Position numbers and translations under genes: made by a program. Below the pieces are notes generated by a model. The model searched no databases, was not told the origin of the DNA, and saw only the letters and a program-made list of their open reading frames with translations. Of a stretch of DNA of 64,000 nucleotides, positions 26,401 through 39,700 are shown piece by piece. This stretch comes from Adineta steineri (Eukaryota; Rotifera; Eurotatoria; Adinetida; Adinetidae), in contig CAJNOI010000174.1 in the NCBI GenBank assembly GCA_905250115.1, positions 123,087 to 187,086 of the forward strand, in the 5' to 3' direction. Position 1 is the first letter of the stretch; every line of letters begins with the position of its first letter.

Positions 26401-27394
26401 GGTTGTTTTGTATAACCATATATAACACGTATAACTTGTATATGTTCATATTGAGAACAACGAAGATTTAAATGTACTAAATTTGTTTGTTGTAAACAAG
26501 CACTTTCAAAATGTAATGTTTCAACATTTGCAATAGTTGAATGAATTATAGAGAAAAGTAGTAGTAGTAGTTGTTTTTGTAGTATCATTATTGATGTATA
26601 GATAGTTTTATGCAAGTTACGAGAGACAACGACAACAAGTTGTATTTGTCATTTTGTCGAGAATCGACGACGGGACGAGGTCGGTGTATTGACAAACAGA
26701 TGAACATCAGAGAAGATAGACAAGAGAGATAGAGATAGAAAGAAGAAGAAATAGTTAATCTCGAAAAAATGAAGAAGACAAAACACTTTCACGTACAAAA
26801 AAGCAATCCTTTAATAGTGATTCTTATGCAATACATTACAGTCAATGGAATACCACATTTCGATAAGATATATTTAATTGAAGGTCTTACATCTTTAATG
26901 ATTGTATGACAATACATATACGAAGAAAAATCCTATGAACGTGTTTTACTTACGATTCAATTCACCTTGTTCATCATTATTATTTTGTTGTAATATGACA
27001 TTGTTCGTGTCGGCTATATACACTGAATCTGTTGCTGATTCATTATCTGAGATCGGATAGGTATCTAAATGTATATACATAGAAAGAGAAAGTAGTAGGT
27101 ATGTGCAAGGTGAATATGAATATTTATTCTCATTTTTACCCCCTTCAATTATTCTTGTCATTGACAATGTAAGTCCTTCGACACAATCATTTGATGAAAT
27201 TTCTATTAAAAAAAAATGATGAAATTGTAACTATTCAAAATTTGATTTCTTTCTTTTTACCATGATGATCATTAGGTTGAATGTTTATTGAATTTTCTTT
27301 ATAAATGAAGAATGAGAGAAAAAGAAAAAAGAAAAAGCAATTTAATAATTAAGAAAAAAAAAAGAATGAGATATTATTTACCTTGATTTTCCAT
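20495..27394 (-). CDS. MAP7: MAP7/ensconsin-like microtubule-associated protein
   Basis: Exons on the minus strand: 27394-27382, 27296-27261, 27202-27140, 27064-26954, 24564-24270, 23569-23458, 23394-23330, 23265-23129, 23011-22757, 22601-22360, 22302-21469, 21114-20906, 20848-20624 and 20564-20495. All junctions are GT-AG and in phase, giving 888 residues. A charged helical region rich in Arg/Lys/Glu with several Trp lies at about residues 140-230. A long Glu/Arg coiled coil follows at about 580-720, ending in RKKRLDLIMRRTRQ, which is the signature end of the MAP7 domain (vertebrate RKKRLEEIMKRTR). A C-terminal FKSPLIQSLLNKAR is also MAP7-like. MAP7 proteins bind microtubules through the N-terminal helix and recruit kinesin-1 through the C-terminal coil. 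Linkers are Ser/Thr-rich, with an Asn run from an ATT/GTT repeat. The first four exons are assigned by phase only; translation could instead begin at 24559. Confidence 0.78.
24783..26615 (-). CDS. SUEL-type (rhamnose-binding) lectin transmembrane protein, nested in a MAP7-like intron
   Basis: One exon of 610 residues. An N-terminal signal peptide (start at Met1 or Met10, MILQKQLLLLLFSII) precedes a galactose/rhamnose-binding SUEL lectin domain at about residues 38-140, with LRCSQYEHIQVIRVIYGY, CNGKQTC and YIQVNFGC. A second Cys-containing extracellular region follows (CDSWKDEGSIIHLSHTYS, CHCKIRSS; about 143-285). Then comes a Thr/Glu-rich acidic stalk, one transmembrane helix near residues 455-480 and a cytoplasmic tail of about 130 residues rich in His/Arg, Gly and Tyr. 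Architecture recalls EVA1-type guidance receptors, but there is one SUEL domain rather than two. The gene lies entirely within the 2.39-kb intron between MAP7-like exons 26954 and 24564, on the same strand. A candidate polyadenylation signal is at 24626-24621. Confidence 0.72.
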   Translation of the reverse strand: MHKTIYTSIMILQKQLLLLLFSIIHSTIANVETLHFESACLQQTNLVHLNLRCSQYEHIQVIRVIYGYTKQPLLDECHFSIYDCIQEGSSHNILSCNGKQTCLINLTKNEMLSSSITTPGVPNCPDFNYIQVNFGCIPDSKDICDSWKDEGSIIHLSHTYSKDRTYNRCHCKIRSSMTNGQVLLHAREINREHDLYKSFIYPKQLNLDCKQTTYLEIAISRHERKCIDMLPTNNIALFGSGSHNFTLGYVKNDPFSELFFYLELKASPMKKDHNVQIICNWARRKTTTIEPVTTAILSSTIPVRKKTKGTTISMESGVKSSRIDLIRHKPIIHNDVEDTTNIPDEEEEGEGEETEEEPVEVEEEEDLTSTIPVKLLKTKRPKSRKTTKITTTTTTIETTVVTLSDEDEEWTRILANAKIDSQVPTQLVSINNRTFATAAQASIITSDQKLRHSTSNNLLIILLVIICLTFIILIIYCLKIKQPGCIQRLKTNTNVAFLFCCEAGKLLFRSPNESHRQSHTISNTPTSTIGNRHRHRHRHNRPSPPSMPDYQSSEYYVDETGNTCRTTQSIYDGGGGSGHGGEKSIYSIDYDEEETEYTTKYDRHHEGGSC

Positions 27395-28329
27395 TTTTTC
27401 AACTCACTAGACAAAAGAAAAACATACCCATAGAGTTCATATTCATTATTGAAGCAAAAGATATGATTACTCTTACTTTTCTTTTTTTTTTTCCTTCGTC
27501 TTTATGCTTCGCTCGCTTACTTGCCGTCGTCTGTTCAACAGAGAGAAAGAGCGAGGCAGAGAGGGAGCCTGTGTGTCTCTCTTACCTATATATATATATA
27601 TATATATATAATCTAGAAAAAAAAAGAAGAAGAACGAATGAAGAGGAAACGAACAACGACTCACACACACAATGTGTTTCCTTTCTTCATCGTCTTTTGT
27701 GCGTTGCTGCGCTGAGAAAAGAGAAATGTTTCCATCCCAATGGTCCTCACACTTTATCAAGAATATGTGGAATCACGCGGAGAGAAAGAAAAGAAGAACA
27801 GCAACAACAGAAAAAAAAGTGGCAATGACGGCGGTGAGGCCAAACATTACAATGCGTCTTCTTAACATACGTTCAGTCGAATAATATTTATGTTGCTGAC
27901 AACAACGACAAAAAAAATCAATTAGATTGAACTATTTTTTTCAATGCACGTGTCGTACACCGACTAGTGATTATGATGTCTGTCTTTTATCTAGTAATAG
28001 GTTATAATGCATCTATAAAATGTTACTTATGAACATAAATTAAAGATCATTAATGATAGATTTAACAATAATGAGATATAACAAAACAAAAAAAGTCTAT
28101 TGATCAAATGCATCTACATTTGATTTTAAAATTCTCTATCCATATGAAACTCACGCTAATCCTTCATTTTCATATCTTGACTTTTGACATGAATCAAAAG
28201 AGATAAAATGTCGTTCACAAGGTCAAACATTTGTTTATAATCTAAAAAAACAAAAACATGTCGTTGATCTTTCGTTTATGTATATATATATATATATATC
28301 ACACGGAAGAACACTTTAGGTTTTTTTCT
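27395..28329. other. intergenic, includes the MAP7-like 5' region
   Basis: No supported exon. There is a (TA)n tract at about 27587-27611 and another at about 28277-28298. The less AT-rich stretch at about 27480-27850 lies upstream of the first MAP7-like coding exon and may hold its promoter and 5' untranslated region. Confidence 0.4.
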
Positions 28330-28693
28330 TTATTCTTTTAATTTAAATACACGACATAAGCCTTGCATATATGCACAAAGTAAATGTCGTTTATCTTTTG
28401 TTATAACCATATCCATTATTTCACAACCTTGACCACCACCACTTTTCCATTCTTTTAATGGTTCACCATTTCTTATGTCCATTAAACGAATATGACCATC
28501 AAGACATGCTGTATATAAAAGATAACCTTCATTCAACAAACATTTAACAATACCACTTTGTAAATTAAGTGTTGAACGTAATAGTTTTGTATTTATATCC
28601 CATATATAAATATAACCTGATAATGTACCACATATAAGTAAATGGCCAGCACCGAATGTAACACTTTCAATTGTTGTTGTTGTTTCATTTTCA
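28330..28693 (-). CDS. AAMP: AAMP-like WD40 protein, C-terminal fragment (5' part lost in a gap)
   Basis: The minus-strand frame runs open from the assembly gap to a stop at 28332-28330, about 120 residues. It aligns well with the last two to three WD40 blades of angio-associated migratory cell protein: IESVTFGAGHLL, GYIYIWDINTKLLR, LQSGIVKCLLNEG, YTACLDGHIRLMDIRNGEPL and a final CRVFKLKE. AAMP is a cytosolic and nuclear WD40 protein linked to cell migration and ribosome biogenesis. The stop codon overlaps an AATAAA. Sequence beyond the gap does not continue the gene: no further WD40 exon is found on the minus strand and a plus-strand gene follows. The rest is therefore missing from the assembly or truly absent. 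Confidence 0.7.
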
Positions 28694-28793
28694 NNNNNNN
28701 NNNNNNNNNNNNNNNNNNNNNNNNNNNNNNNNNNNNNNNNNNNNNNNNNNNNNNNNNNNNNNNNNNNNNNNNNNNNNNNNNNNNNNNNNNNNN
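28694..28793. other. assembly gap of exactly 100 N
   Basis: One hundred unresolved bases, the usual placeholder for a gap of unknown length. It cuts the AAMP-like gene and probably hides the first exon of the following plus-strand gene, so neighbour order across it is uncertain. Confidence 0.95.
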
Positions 28794-29116
28794 ATTTTGT
28801 TTTTACTTACTTTTTATTATATATATATATTTCATTTGAGAATAGGATTATTTCATTTCTATTCTTTATCTAAACGACCTTCAAAATCATGAGTATACAT
28901 TTATCAGTATCAATCGATTTCTATCTTCCCTTCGGTTGAAAAAAAAAATGCATGTATGTGTATATATATATCCACTTATACACACGAGAATTTATATTCG
29001 AAATTTTTTTGATTACATGCGTGCGTGCGTGCCTCAGGCTGTAGTCACAGTAATATTATTAAAATTACCTCCTTTTCTCTACATGTCTCATGCGTCTATC
29101 TTTCATTATTTGTTAG

Positions 29117-32100
29117 ATCAAGAACATATACAATCATCGGATTCTTCTTCTTCTTCTTCTTCTTCCTCATCAAAACTTGACAATGTTCGATACCCAATAA
29201 AACCACGTACAATGGCTCAAGCACCAATTCCAAAAGAAGAATCTGTTCTTGATATCTCTTCAGATATTGATACGACTATCACCCAACAATGTAAGAAGAA
29301 TATTTTATGATGAATAATAAATGATAACATAAAAATTTCATATTTTAGCACTTGTAACACAAACATCACCACTCTTCGAACCTATTATAGATAATCAATC
29401 CATTGTTCTAACAACTATTCCACGTACAAATTCATTAAAAAGTGTTTCATCTGATGCTGAATCATATCGTTCAGCAGTTTTACCACCAGCTGATAAAAAT
29501 TTAATACAAACTGATTCATCATCATATGCAAGTTTTAGTGATAGATGTATATCACCTTCAACAGCTTCATATCATACAGCACGTGCAGGTGATACATCAT
29601 CATCATCATCCGTAACTGGTTATGAAACACCTACACCACAATTAGATGATGATAATTTAACATTATCTGTGCATAGTTCACTTTCAGATTTAAGCCATGC
29701 TGAAACATTAGAACCCAATGCCGAAGGTAAATTTAATACATAAAATTCTTTCTTTTACGTTCGAAATATAATAAGTAACATTATAACGATTGAATTCAAT
29801 AAAAGTGTGTCACAATATGTATATATATATATAAGCAAAGTTTTGAATAGATGAAAAAAGGTAAGTCAGATTTGAAGTGGGTGTAAATAAAGAACAAGAA
29901 AAAAAAGTAATGTTTGATGACGAGCAATACAACTGTTGCAATAGAGAGAAAAAAAATCACTTTTTTTACCATTTTCGTCGTACACATTCAGACACAAAAA
30001 ATAAGCGTCTTTTACATTCGCATAAAAGGTAGTCATACACAAATTGGTAGTCAGTTTCTGTTTTGCTCTGATAATTGTCATACGCGACAATTTAAACATA
30101 TTAGGAGTATAGATCGAATCTTTGTCTTAATTGTTAATGATCGAGCGATAAAATATGTGTGTGTGTGTGTGTGTTAGTTTTCGTCTTCTTGAGACAGTTA
30201 ACATGAAATGACAACCTATAATTATTCGATATAACTCATTTTCTGGTGATCTATATGTTCATACATATATATGTGTATACACGTGTTGTTTTTTTACTAT
30301 CCCTAAGAGAACGAATGTGGTTATTATGAGGGAATGACTGTTCACAGCCTTTTTATTATTATGAAGAAGAAAAGAGAATCGAAAGAATGACGCACGCACG
30401 CATGCATACGAATAGGACTCTATTTTCTTATCACTATTTATTTCTTCTTCTTCTTCTTCGTCTTCTTATTCTTCGTTCTATTTCAATAGATCTCGACATC
30501 GCTACTGTTTCAACATCAGAACAAAAATCTACTATTATTCCATCAGTTGTCATTGGTATGGAGAATTCAACATTACCAATAATTACATCTACTCCATCAA
30601 GTGTCAACAATTCAACGACTATAGAATCTCATCCAATTGAAAATACAAATTGGTATGATGGTAGTGAAAAAACATTTAATCATCCAACAACTCCTACTAT
30701 AGAAAATGAATCATCTGAAATTCGTGAAATTTCCAATGATGAAATCTTACGTGAAATTGATATTAATGCTGTTGGTGATGAATTTTTCTTATTTTCACCA
30801 CGTAATTCTACAGATAATGAAGCATCAAATTTTCTACATCATGATGATGATAATAATAATAATAATAGTCTACAAATCGAACAAATTGAAAGTCCAACAC
30901 AAACATCTAAACGTATATTTTCAATGGAAGATAAAACATCAAATAATTTTCATATATCATCATCAAATGATCCATTTGGTTTTGATGATAATAATAATAA
31001 TATCAATCATTCATCAACAATGATAACAAATTTAGATGATATATCAAATGATGATAATAATTCAAATACAAATTATCGTCGTCCAATACAAGAAGATATT
31101 TTATATGAAGTTGAACATGAAAATAGTTTGTCTGATCATAGTCAAAATACATCATCATTCATAGCTGCTGATGATAAAGTAAATCTCCATGTCTATCCAA
31201 TTTACATAGATAAATATTTCTATTTTTAGATATTGATTAAATTTGATGCAAATATTGATTATTTAACAACTACTGATAGCCCTATTATCAATACTAATAT
31301 AAAAGAAATGTCAACGACTGAAAGTGACAAACAAATCTTAACAGCACCACCACCAAAAACAACTGATAATAATGTTATTCCAATTTATATTCTACCACCT
31401 TTATATACAACATCACAATCAGATGAACATTCAACATCACTTCATATTGATACAAGTGATAATCTTGAAAAATGGAATACAGTTATACATCATTTTTCTG
31501 ATTTATCAAGTCCATCAGCATATACATCAAAAATTCGTCATAGACATTATTCGGTTGGATCGTATTATGATCATAAAACAACAACAGTTACATTACATCC
31601 AAATCATTCAATGTATTTTCTTGGTAGTGCACCTGTTAGTCCATTAAGTCGTACATCGACAACAAGTAGTGAATCACATTATCATATTCATCATTATCCT
31701 AGTCCGATATCTTATGATAATGTATCATTAAATGCATTACGACGTGTTAATCCATTTCTTGATACAAATACATATTCACCATCTGTATCAAATTATAATT
31801 ATCGACGAACAACAGAATATCGTTCATCATCATTAAATCGAGAAGATAAAAGTCGTACAATTACATATACATCACCAAAAATGACATCAAAATCAGTTGA
31901 AAGAACAATTCCTGTAAGTATAAAAATTTCATTTCAATTATGATTATTAATAATTATAAAGTACAGCTGCTAGGCGAGCCCTTTGGGGGAAAAGATCTTG
32001 AAATTAATTCTTATATATACTTGAACTTCCAGAATACATCTCCTTGACATATAGTTATAAAAATGACAAGATAAATTTAATCTATGCTAAACAAATGAGA

Positions 32101-35100
32101 TTTTAATAAATTAACATGATTTATATTTATGTAGGTCACACATATGGAACCGCCATCAGTTGTACCTCAATCAATTATATCTCCACCTTCAACACGTACA
32201 AGTTCAATAGTATTTCCTCAATATGAAGTTCCAACTATTCATCCTAGAACAACTCATGAAATTCGAAGATCATCACCTTCACCACCACCGCCACCACCAC
32301 CTCGACCTAATCTATTCGAACAAGAATCATCATTTATTCGACGAACTATTCTTCATAAAAACCCTACATCATCATCAATTGAACAAGAACCATCAGTCTC
32401 ATCATCATCATCATCAACACAAGTGCATTCGAAAACAAAACGAGGACGAGTTCGTACACCATCACCTCCAATACGAACAAAACCATCTGATAAAACATAT
32501 AAACAAAATATTTATCAAGAAATTGATTCAACATCAACAGATGATGATCAATTACAAACAACATCGAATGCTGATTTACAATTTATTCGTGGTGCTATTG
32601 ATCGAGTTTTTCATTTTAATGGTCAATCAACAACAGATACAACAAGTGAATCAAGTACATATTATGAAGAAGTTACAGATGATAATCAAACGAAATCAAA
32701 GAAAACTTCTGCACAATATCCCGCTGTTGAAGCTATTCAACGTTTTTATAATCATAAAAATTCAACGGATTCCGATAAACGAATATCTGCTGAACAAGTT
32801 ACAAATCTTGATGATATTACTAGTAATAATTCATCAATATCAAAGAAAACCCAGAGTCGTTCACCACCTATAACAGCAAGAAAAATGGATTATTCAAAAA
32901 CAAAATCATCCAATCAAGAACGTATGAGTTCCGATGAAGTTGATGATACATTAAATGATATTGAAGATGTTGATTCTCATGATGAAAAATTAAAACGTCA
33001 AACATTAAATAATTCAAGTTCACATTCAAGTACGGAAAATTCACCCATAAATTCATTAAATAGTCAAATAAAATCAAAAGCACTATCACAACAAACACAA
33101 ACAATACAACAAGTATGTGAAGTGTTTGTTATAAATTTAATAGGATCCGACAGTTAATTCAAGTATTAATAGATAATTTCCTTCCTATTCTGTTTTTAGA
33201 TGCATTTTCTCCTTTTTTTATAAACAAAAATTGTATAGGGAATTCAGAGGAAATAGCAAAAGAGAAGATTGTTGATACAGAAATAATTCCGAGATCTTTT
33301 ATTTGAAAAAACTTACGATAGAAAGTTTGTTTTTTTTTCAAATAAAAAAATTCAATTATTCTATTCTATCGCGTAGCCTTGACCTTTTCTCATTTCATTA
33401 GAATAAATGTTATGACATTCTAACTATCGAAGGAACTACTCAAGCAAATAAAATACTATAGATATTATTTTTTTATAAGACAAAAAAAAAAGATGAATAC
33501 TTTTGTAAGTTTTATGATTAATCTATGATTAATTATTAAAATATGATTTTTAGCAAAAATCATCTCATCCAACAAATCGTTCATCAGTTTCTCCAATTGA
33601 AATTGTAACAAATATGGTTATTGAACGAGATGATATCGATGATGATGATCGTAATAATAATAATATTGAAATTAATCAAGTCATGGATGATATGGTTATA
33701 TTTTATGATGATATTGAAATTGTTGAAAATGTATCAAGTTCATGTTCATCAGAATCGGAATGTGAATCAAAATCATGTACAACATCATCTTTCTCGCCAT
33801 CATCTCATCATTATTCGAAACCGGTAAATACGAATATTAATGAAGTACCACCACCACCGCCACCAATACCAGCACGTACATTAAAACCTACATATTTAAT
33901 TAATAATCAACAACAACCACCATCTTCAACTCCACCACCACCACCATTACCAACATTAACAACAAATCGAAGTTATGAATTAGAAAAAGCTTTAGTACGT
34001 AAAAAATTTGATGTTAATACAGTTAATGATATTATAAATCGTACGGATTATAATATGGAATCATCTGTTTCACATCGTCATCCATCTGCAAGACATTTTG
34101 TTGGTAAATTAAATAGTGATGATTCACCATCGCAATCTACTCTAACCAATGGACATAAACGAATACCAGCAAAAGCTCCAATATCAACAATACCAATACG
34201 TTCCGCATCAGCTCTTCCAACACATGAAAAAAATCGTTCAATTATTGCTGATACAAATGCTTTAGTTAAACAAATTCAAAGTTCATTGAGTCGAAATTCA
34301 TTACATGATACACAAATTCATTCAAAAACTTTATCAACATCAAATAAAGATTTACGTGCATTTGTTTCATCAACATATTCACCAACGAATGAAAATACAA
34401 TTGATGATAATGGTACTGTTCATTTACGACCACATACAAATAATGTTGATGAACAAATATTTAAACGACAAGCACGTTTATCAAAAAGTTTTCATAATGT
34501 TTCAGAATATAATAGTACAGATGGATTTTCTAAACCCGATCAAAATTCAACATTAAAATCACAACCATCAAAATCTTTTGAAAATAACCTTGATCAAGTT
34601 AGTCATAATCAAACAAAACAAATACATGTACCATTAAATTTAACATCAGTTGTTACAAGTACGTCATTTTCAGCATTAACAAATTCCGATGATAATACTA
34701 GAATGTTGTCAATGAAATGGTATACAGGACAAGTTAGTGCAAATTCTGAAATATGTTATAATCCACATTATATTGATCCTAATGATCTTCTTACGGGTTA
34801 TATATCTACACATAGTAATCAAGAAATACAAGCGTTATTTTCTCGTCTACAAGCATCGAATGATGCTCGTATACATGCAGCACTTGATGATATACGTTCA
34901 CGTGTTGCTCAATTCGATATAACAAAAACTCAAGAAGATTTACATACATTTATGCGATATCTTGAATCACGTATACGTGATTTAAGTAATAAAAAGACAT
35001 TGAATAAATCAATACTAAATGACGTAGTTATCAATGGTCAACAGCAACAATCAGATAATGTATCGATAAAAAGTCGAGGAAGTTCCATAACGCCAGGTGC

Positions 35101-35621
35101 TATGAAAGATGTTCCATCATCGAGACAACTTGGTCGACAACAGATTCGATCATCTGTTAGTAACGGAGGAGTAGGAATGAATGGTCATTCAACAACTCCT
35201 CCTCGACAATCAAGTCAAACAAGTTCCAATCAAGGTAAAAGGAAATTTATCATCTATTTATTTTTCTTCTATTATTTAATTTGATTTAGAAAATCCAGCA
35301 GTTTTCGATGAAATGTTGAATACTGTATTAGGTCTTCCAAAAAAAGGAGTAGCAGTATTACCTCAAACATTTCCTTATAATAAACGAGACAAATCAACTC
35401 CTTTAAATCAAACATCTATGACTACTAATACAACAATAACTAATAAAACTGGGCGTGATGTAGGCAAACGTTTATTTGAAAGTGGAACCTATAAAGATCC
35501 ACGTTTAATTTATGATGTAAATAATATATAATTTATAATAATTAATATTTCTATTTTTTCTTTTCTTTAGGGATCGCAAAGAAAAGAGAAAGAGGAACAA
35601 CCTCTTGAAACATCCGTGTGA
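29117..35621 (+). CDS. long disordered Ser/Thr/Asn-rich protein, unrecognised (5' end uncertain)
   Basis: Exons 29117-29290, 29349-29726, 30490-31178, 31230-31913, 32135-33112, 33554-35234, 35290-35516 and 35571-35621 join in phase to at least 1620 residues. The first exon begins at a good acceptor (TTGTTAG), implying an upstream exon in or before the gap; an ATG at 29083 is an alternative start. Most of the protein is low-complexity, with polyproline blocks (SPPPPPPPRP at about 32278-32310, VPPPPPPIPAR at about 33846-33880) that could bind SH3, EVH1 or profilin partners. The only ordered-looking part lies near the C-terminus: SMKWYTGQVS, a helical block around IQALFSRLQAS and DLHTFMRYLESRIRDLS, then VFDEMLNTVLGLPKKG and KRLFESGTYKDPRLIYD. 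No membrane helix or enzyme motif is seen. AATAAA follows the stop at 35676-35681. I cannot name the family; a cytoskeletal scaffold is only a guess. Confidence 0.6.
30156..30174. repeat. (TG)n microsatellite
   Basis: About nine TG dinucleotides in the second intron of the long disordered-protein gene. Confidence 0.9.
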
Positions 35622-36761
35622 TAAATTGAAACGATCATATGTGCAATTCATCTGTTTCTCTTTCTCTACTGTGATAATAAAATATATATTAAAAACATTC
35701 TTACCGACAAACAGAAGTTCTATTCACAGAGAATGACTCTGTGTACGTTTAACTCGGTGTTTTTTCCTTCTGTATAAACATTATGTTTTCAAAAATCCGA
35801 GCCAAATAAGAGTTAGACATTGGCTAATTATTTTTTCCTCAAATGCATTATTCGTTTTTTCTTTTCGTCTCTTCTTTTAGTATCGAAAGTTAATTATGCA
35901 AATTTTCATAATCTTTATTTGTACATTTTCACTTTCTTTTTTTTTCTTTTGTCCTCTTCATCTGTTCTACTAACTCGCGTTTGTGCATGCTTTATTTGAT
36001 GATCTGTTAGTTATTATTTGTCATAAAAAGCTTTATTGCTATTTGTGTACAATTTTAGTGTTCACGTGGAGAATCTTTTTTTTTCCTTTTGTTTGTTAAA
36101 CGTTTTTTTTTGTCTCTTTTTTCTTTTGCTACAAATCAAAATAATAATATATCGAATTTTAATAAGAACAATTCATGATAGGTATATACTACTTTAAATG
36201 AGCTATCCTACGAATTCTGTTTGAATATGGCCTCATTCTAAATCAAATAATAAGTGTAAATAGTCTATGCAATTTTCTTGTCTTCTACTAATGATTCTAG
36301 AACAAATAAAAGTACAAGTAACGCTCGTCTGCGGAACCAGTGACTTCTTGGATCAGTCTTTAACAAATAAGTGAAGTATTAGTAATCTTATACGTAAGAA
36401 AAACTAGGTTTCTATTAGTTTACACTTCCTCTTCATTACTCCGAGCAAATGAGTCGCACATTTAAATTCGCCGCATCGAAATACCTCAAGAAATGTCTTT
36501 TCCTGAAAATCGATTTTCGATGTTTTTTTGATCCTGCGGACATATAAGCAATCAATTTATGTATCCAAGACTCTTCTCTACAAGGAAAAGAATGTGAGTT
36601 TATATAAATCAATTATTTTTCTAGCATTTCCAAAACAGACTTTCATTTCCGCATTAAATATACAATTGTATTCTTCATATTTTCTAAATTTTAACAGTTA
36701 TGTTTATTATATTGATTAGTTTAAGAGTTGATTATTATAAGAAAAATAAATAAATAGAATT
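35622..36761. other. convergent 3' region, no gene
   Basis: 3' flanks of the plus-strand disordered-protein gene and the minus-strand ATRX-like gene, with T-rich tracts. AATAAA for the first gene is at 35676-35681; a minus-strand AATAAA for the helicase is at 36708-36703. No other feature is seen. Confidence 0.5.
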
Positions 36762-39700
36762 TTAAGATTTAGGTCCTATTGTAGTTTGTCGTAAAAGATC
36801 CATAACTTGTCCTGGTATAATTCGAATGATAGAATCATCAGTTAAAGGTATTGCTGCTTCTTTATTACGTCCATAGATTTTTGTTTTAGCAAGTTCATCT
36901 TCATGTTGTGCTTGTTTTCGTTCTTCTTCGGTTAAATTTTCTTCATCACGATGAATTAAAAGTGAATCATGTTCACGATATGATACAATTAATTCAGCAT
37001 ATTCATCCATTAATTTTCTTAAAACTTTATCTTTAACTCTATCAGCATCATATTTATCTAATGGATCATTATCAAAATCTGTATCAAATCGATAAAGTTG
37101 TGCAAGTTCGTCATTAGTAAAATGTCGATCAAGTTGTTTAGCATCAACTACACGTTGTGACATAGCTTGTTTAATGATTTGACGTTTATAAATCTTTTCC
37201 TCCATTGTAGCTTTACCAATAATACGATAAATATATACAGGTTTCTTTTGTCCAAGTCGATATGAACGAAACATAGCTTGAAGATCATGTGCTGGATTCC
37301 AACTAACATCAAAAATAATAACACGATTAGCTGAATGAAGATTGATACCAATTCCACCCGCCATTGTTGATATAAGAAATAAACGAGCACGAGTATTTTC
37401 AGGTTCATTAAATGATTTGATATCAGCTGCACGTTGTTTAATTGGAACTTTTCCTATTTTTTTTATATGAATATATGAGAATAATATTTTTAAAAACAAA
37501 AAAAAATGTCTTACCATCCATACGAAAATAATCTTTGCCTTTAGCCCATTTAGGTGAAGATGCTCTAGAACTCCAACGTTCAAGCCATTGTTCAATATAA
37601 TCAAGTGCAAGAAGACTGCGAGTAAAAACCAATAATTTATCACCAATTGATTCACATTCAGTTAATATTGCTCGAAATAATTCAAATTTACCTGATAGTT
37701 CAATCTAAACATATTAAAAAGTAGATAATGAATTATTTTATTTTTTCAATTAAATTTACATCAAATTGTGATTGTTCAACATCAAACATATCATACCACC
37801 ATTCTTTTTTCATTGCTTTCATTACTACCGCCAATTTATCAGTACTTGCTGAATTATCCTCCTCCTCATCATCATCATCAGCATTTGGAAAATATTTGCT
37901 AATTTTCGTTTGAGGAGTAGCAGTAGTAACTGATTGTATGGGTTTAATTTTAGACACTTGTTTAGTTCGTTTTTGAGTTTTTAATCCGACTTCGTTATCG
38001 TCAATCATCTCATCAGGATCATCTTGAAAGAATTGATCAGTTTCTACTTGATCTTGACCTTTTAAATATTTATAATAGCCATCAATAAAATGTGGTCTAA
38101 GAAGCCATGGATGTGTCCAGATTTTCATTAAATATTGATAATCACCAAGCAATTTAGCCATATCTTAAATCAATCGATTTTTTCAATAAATTTCATTTAG
38201 CAAAAAAACGTAAACATACTTAATCGAGCTCCTGGATCAATATTTTGAATTAATAAATATGTTCGATAGAGTTCTTGTTGTAATGGTGTACATTTAATTT
38301 TGACAGCTAAAATTAAAACTCTATAAATTTCATTTTTGTTAGTATCGTTTAATACATACCATATTCAAATTTTGGTGGTAAAAATGAACGTAATACATCA
38401 AAATCACGTCGATGAAGTACATTTATTAAACGTTGATTGAGTGCATATGCTCGACGTCGCATATAGGCAACATCACCTGCTGAACTATCTTTATGCTGAC
38501 CAGCTTCAATTGGTATTCGAAAATTTCGAGAAAATTCATGTTCACTACCAAGATAATTTGGTTTACAAAAATTAATCATAGCATAATATTCTTTCAAATT
38601 ATTCTGCATGGGTGTACCAGTTAATACTATTCGACGTAATGTACGTACTTCATTGACCATACGTGTAACAGCACTTTTAGGATTTTTAATCATATGACCT
38701 TCATCACAAACAATTAAATCTGGACCTGGTGAACGAAGATATTTTCGATATTTTTCAATACTAGCTAAATCAGCTTTTGATTTAGTTGTTTTTTTCTTCA
38801 ACCATTTATCGTCATCACTACTTGATAAATCTTCACCACCATCTTCAGTTGATTTTGGTTTTTTCTTAGTAATTTTACGTGGCTTTTTAACAGTTGCATC
38901 TGATGCATAATTTAATAAACGATACATTTCATAACCCATTATTAAAATACCACCATCTTCATACCAACGACGTAAAAATTGAATACGATCTTTTTTTGCT
39001 ATATCTTCAGCATTAAATAAATATACATTGATATGTGGTTCAAGATGACCTATCCATTGTCGAAATTCATTTCTCCAATTGTTAGCCGTATTTAATGGAC
39101 AAAGAATTAATACACGACGAATATGAGTTAATTTTTGATAACGAAATAATGTATGAATTAATGTGATTGTAGTAAATGTTTTACCTAAACCCATACAATG
39201 AGCTAAAATAGCTCCTGAACCTCCTCGATCTTCATGTGTTTCCTTATTAATACTAGCTTTAATACGTGTTGTTGATTCAAAAACTTGATTCCAAAGAAAT
39301 CGAACACCTTCGATTTGATGTTTTTTCATATATTGAACAAGCGTTAGATCAACTTCAATAATAATATTATTTGTATTTAAATCTGTTTCAAGAACTAATT
39401 CAAATGCAACTGGTACTTGTTTTTGTTCATGTGCACATATTATTTCTCCATTATATTCTTTTTGTTTTCGTATACGTTCTAAACTTGCTAATTCTTCACG
39501 TTCTTGTTGTAATTTAATACGTTTATCACGTTCAGCTTGTTCTCGTAAAGCTTTTTTTGTTTCAATATCTAATTTATCATCAGTTATTTCAGCTAGAATA
39601 CTTAAAATATAATCTATATCTATATGCAATGAAGAATAATCTTACGTCGATGTTTAACTTTCTTTTTAATAGGTTTTGGTGGACTTTCATCACCATCATC

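Noticed and set aside
39620-39645. 26-nt intron in the ATRX-like gene
   Set aside because: A later acceptor at 39593 gives a 53-nt intron of normal size with the phase preserved.
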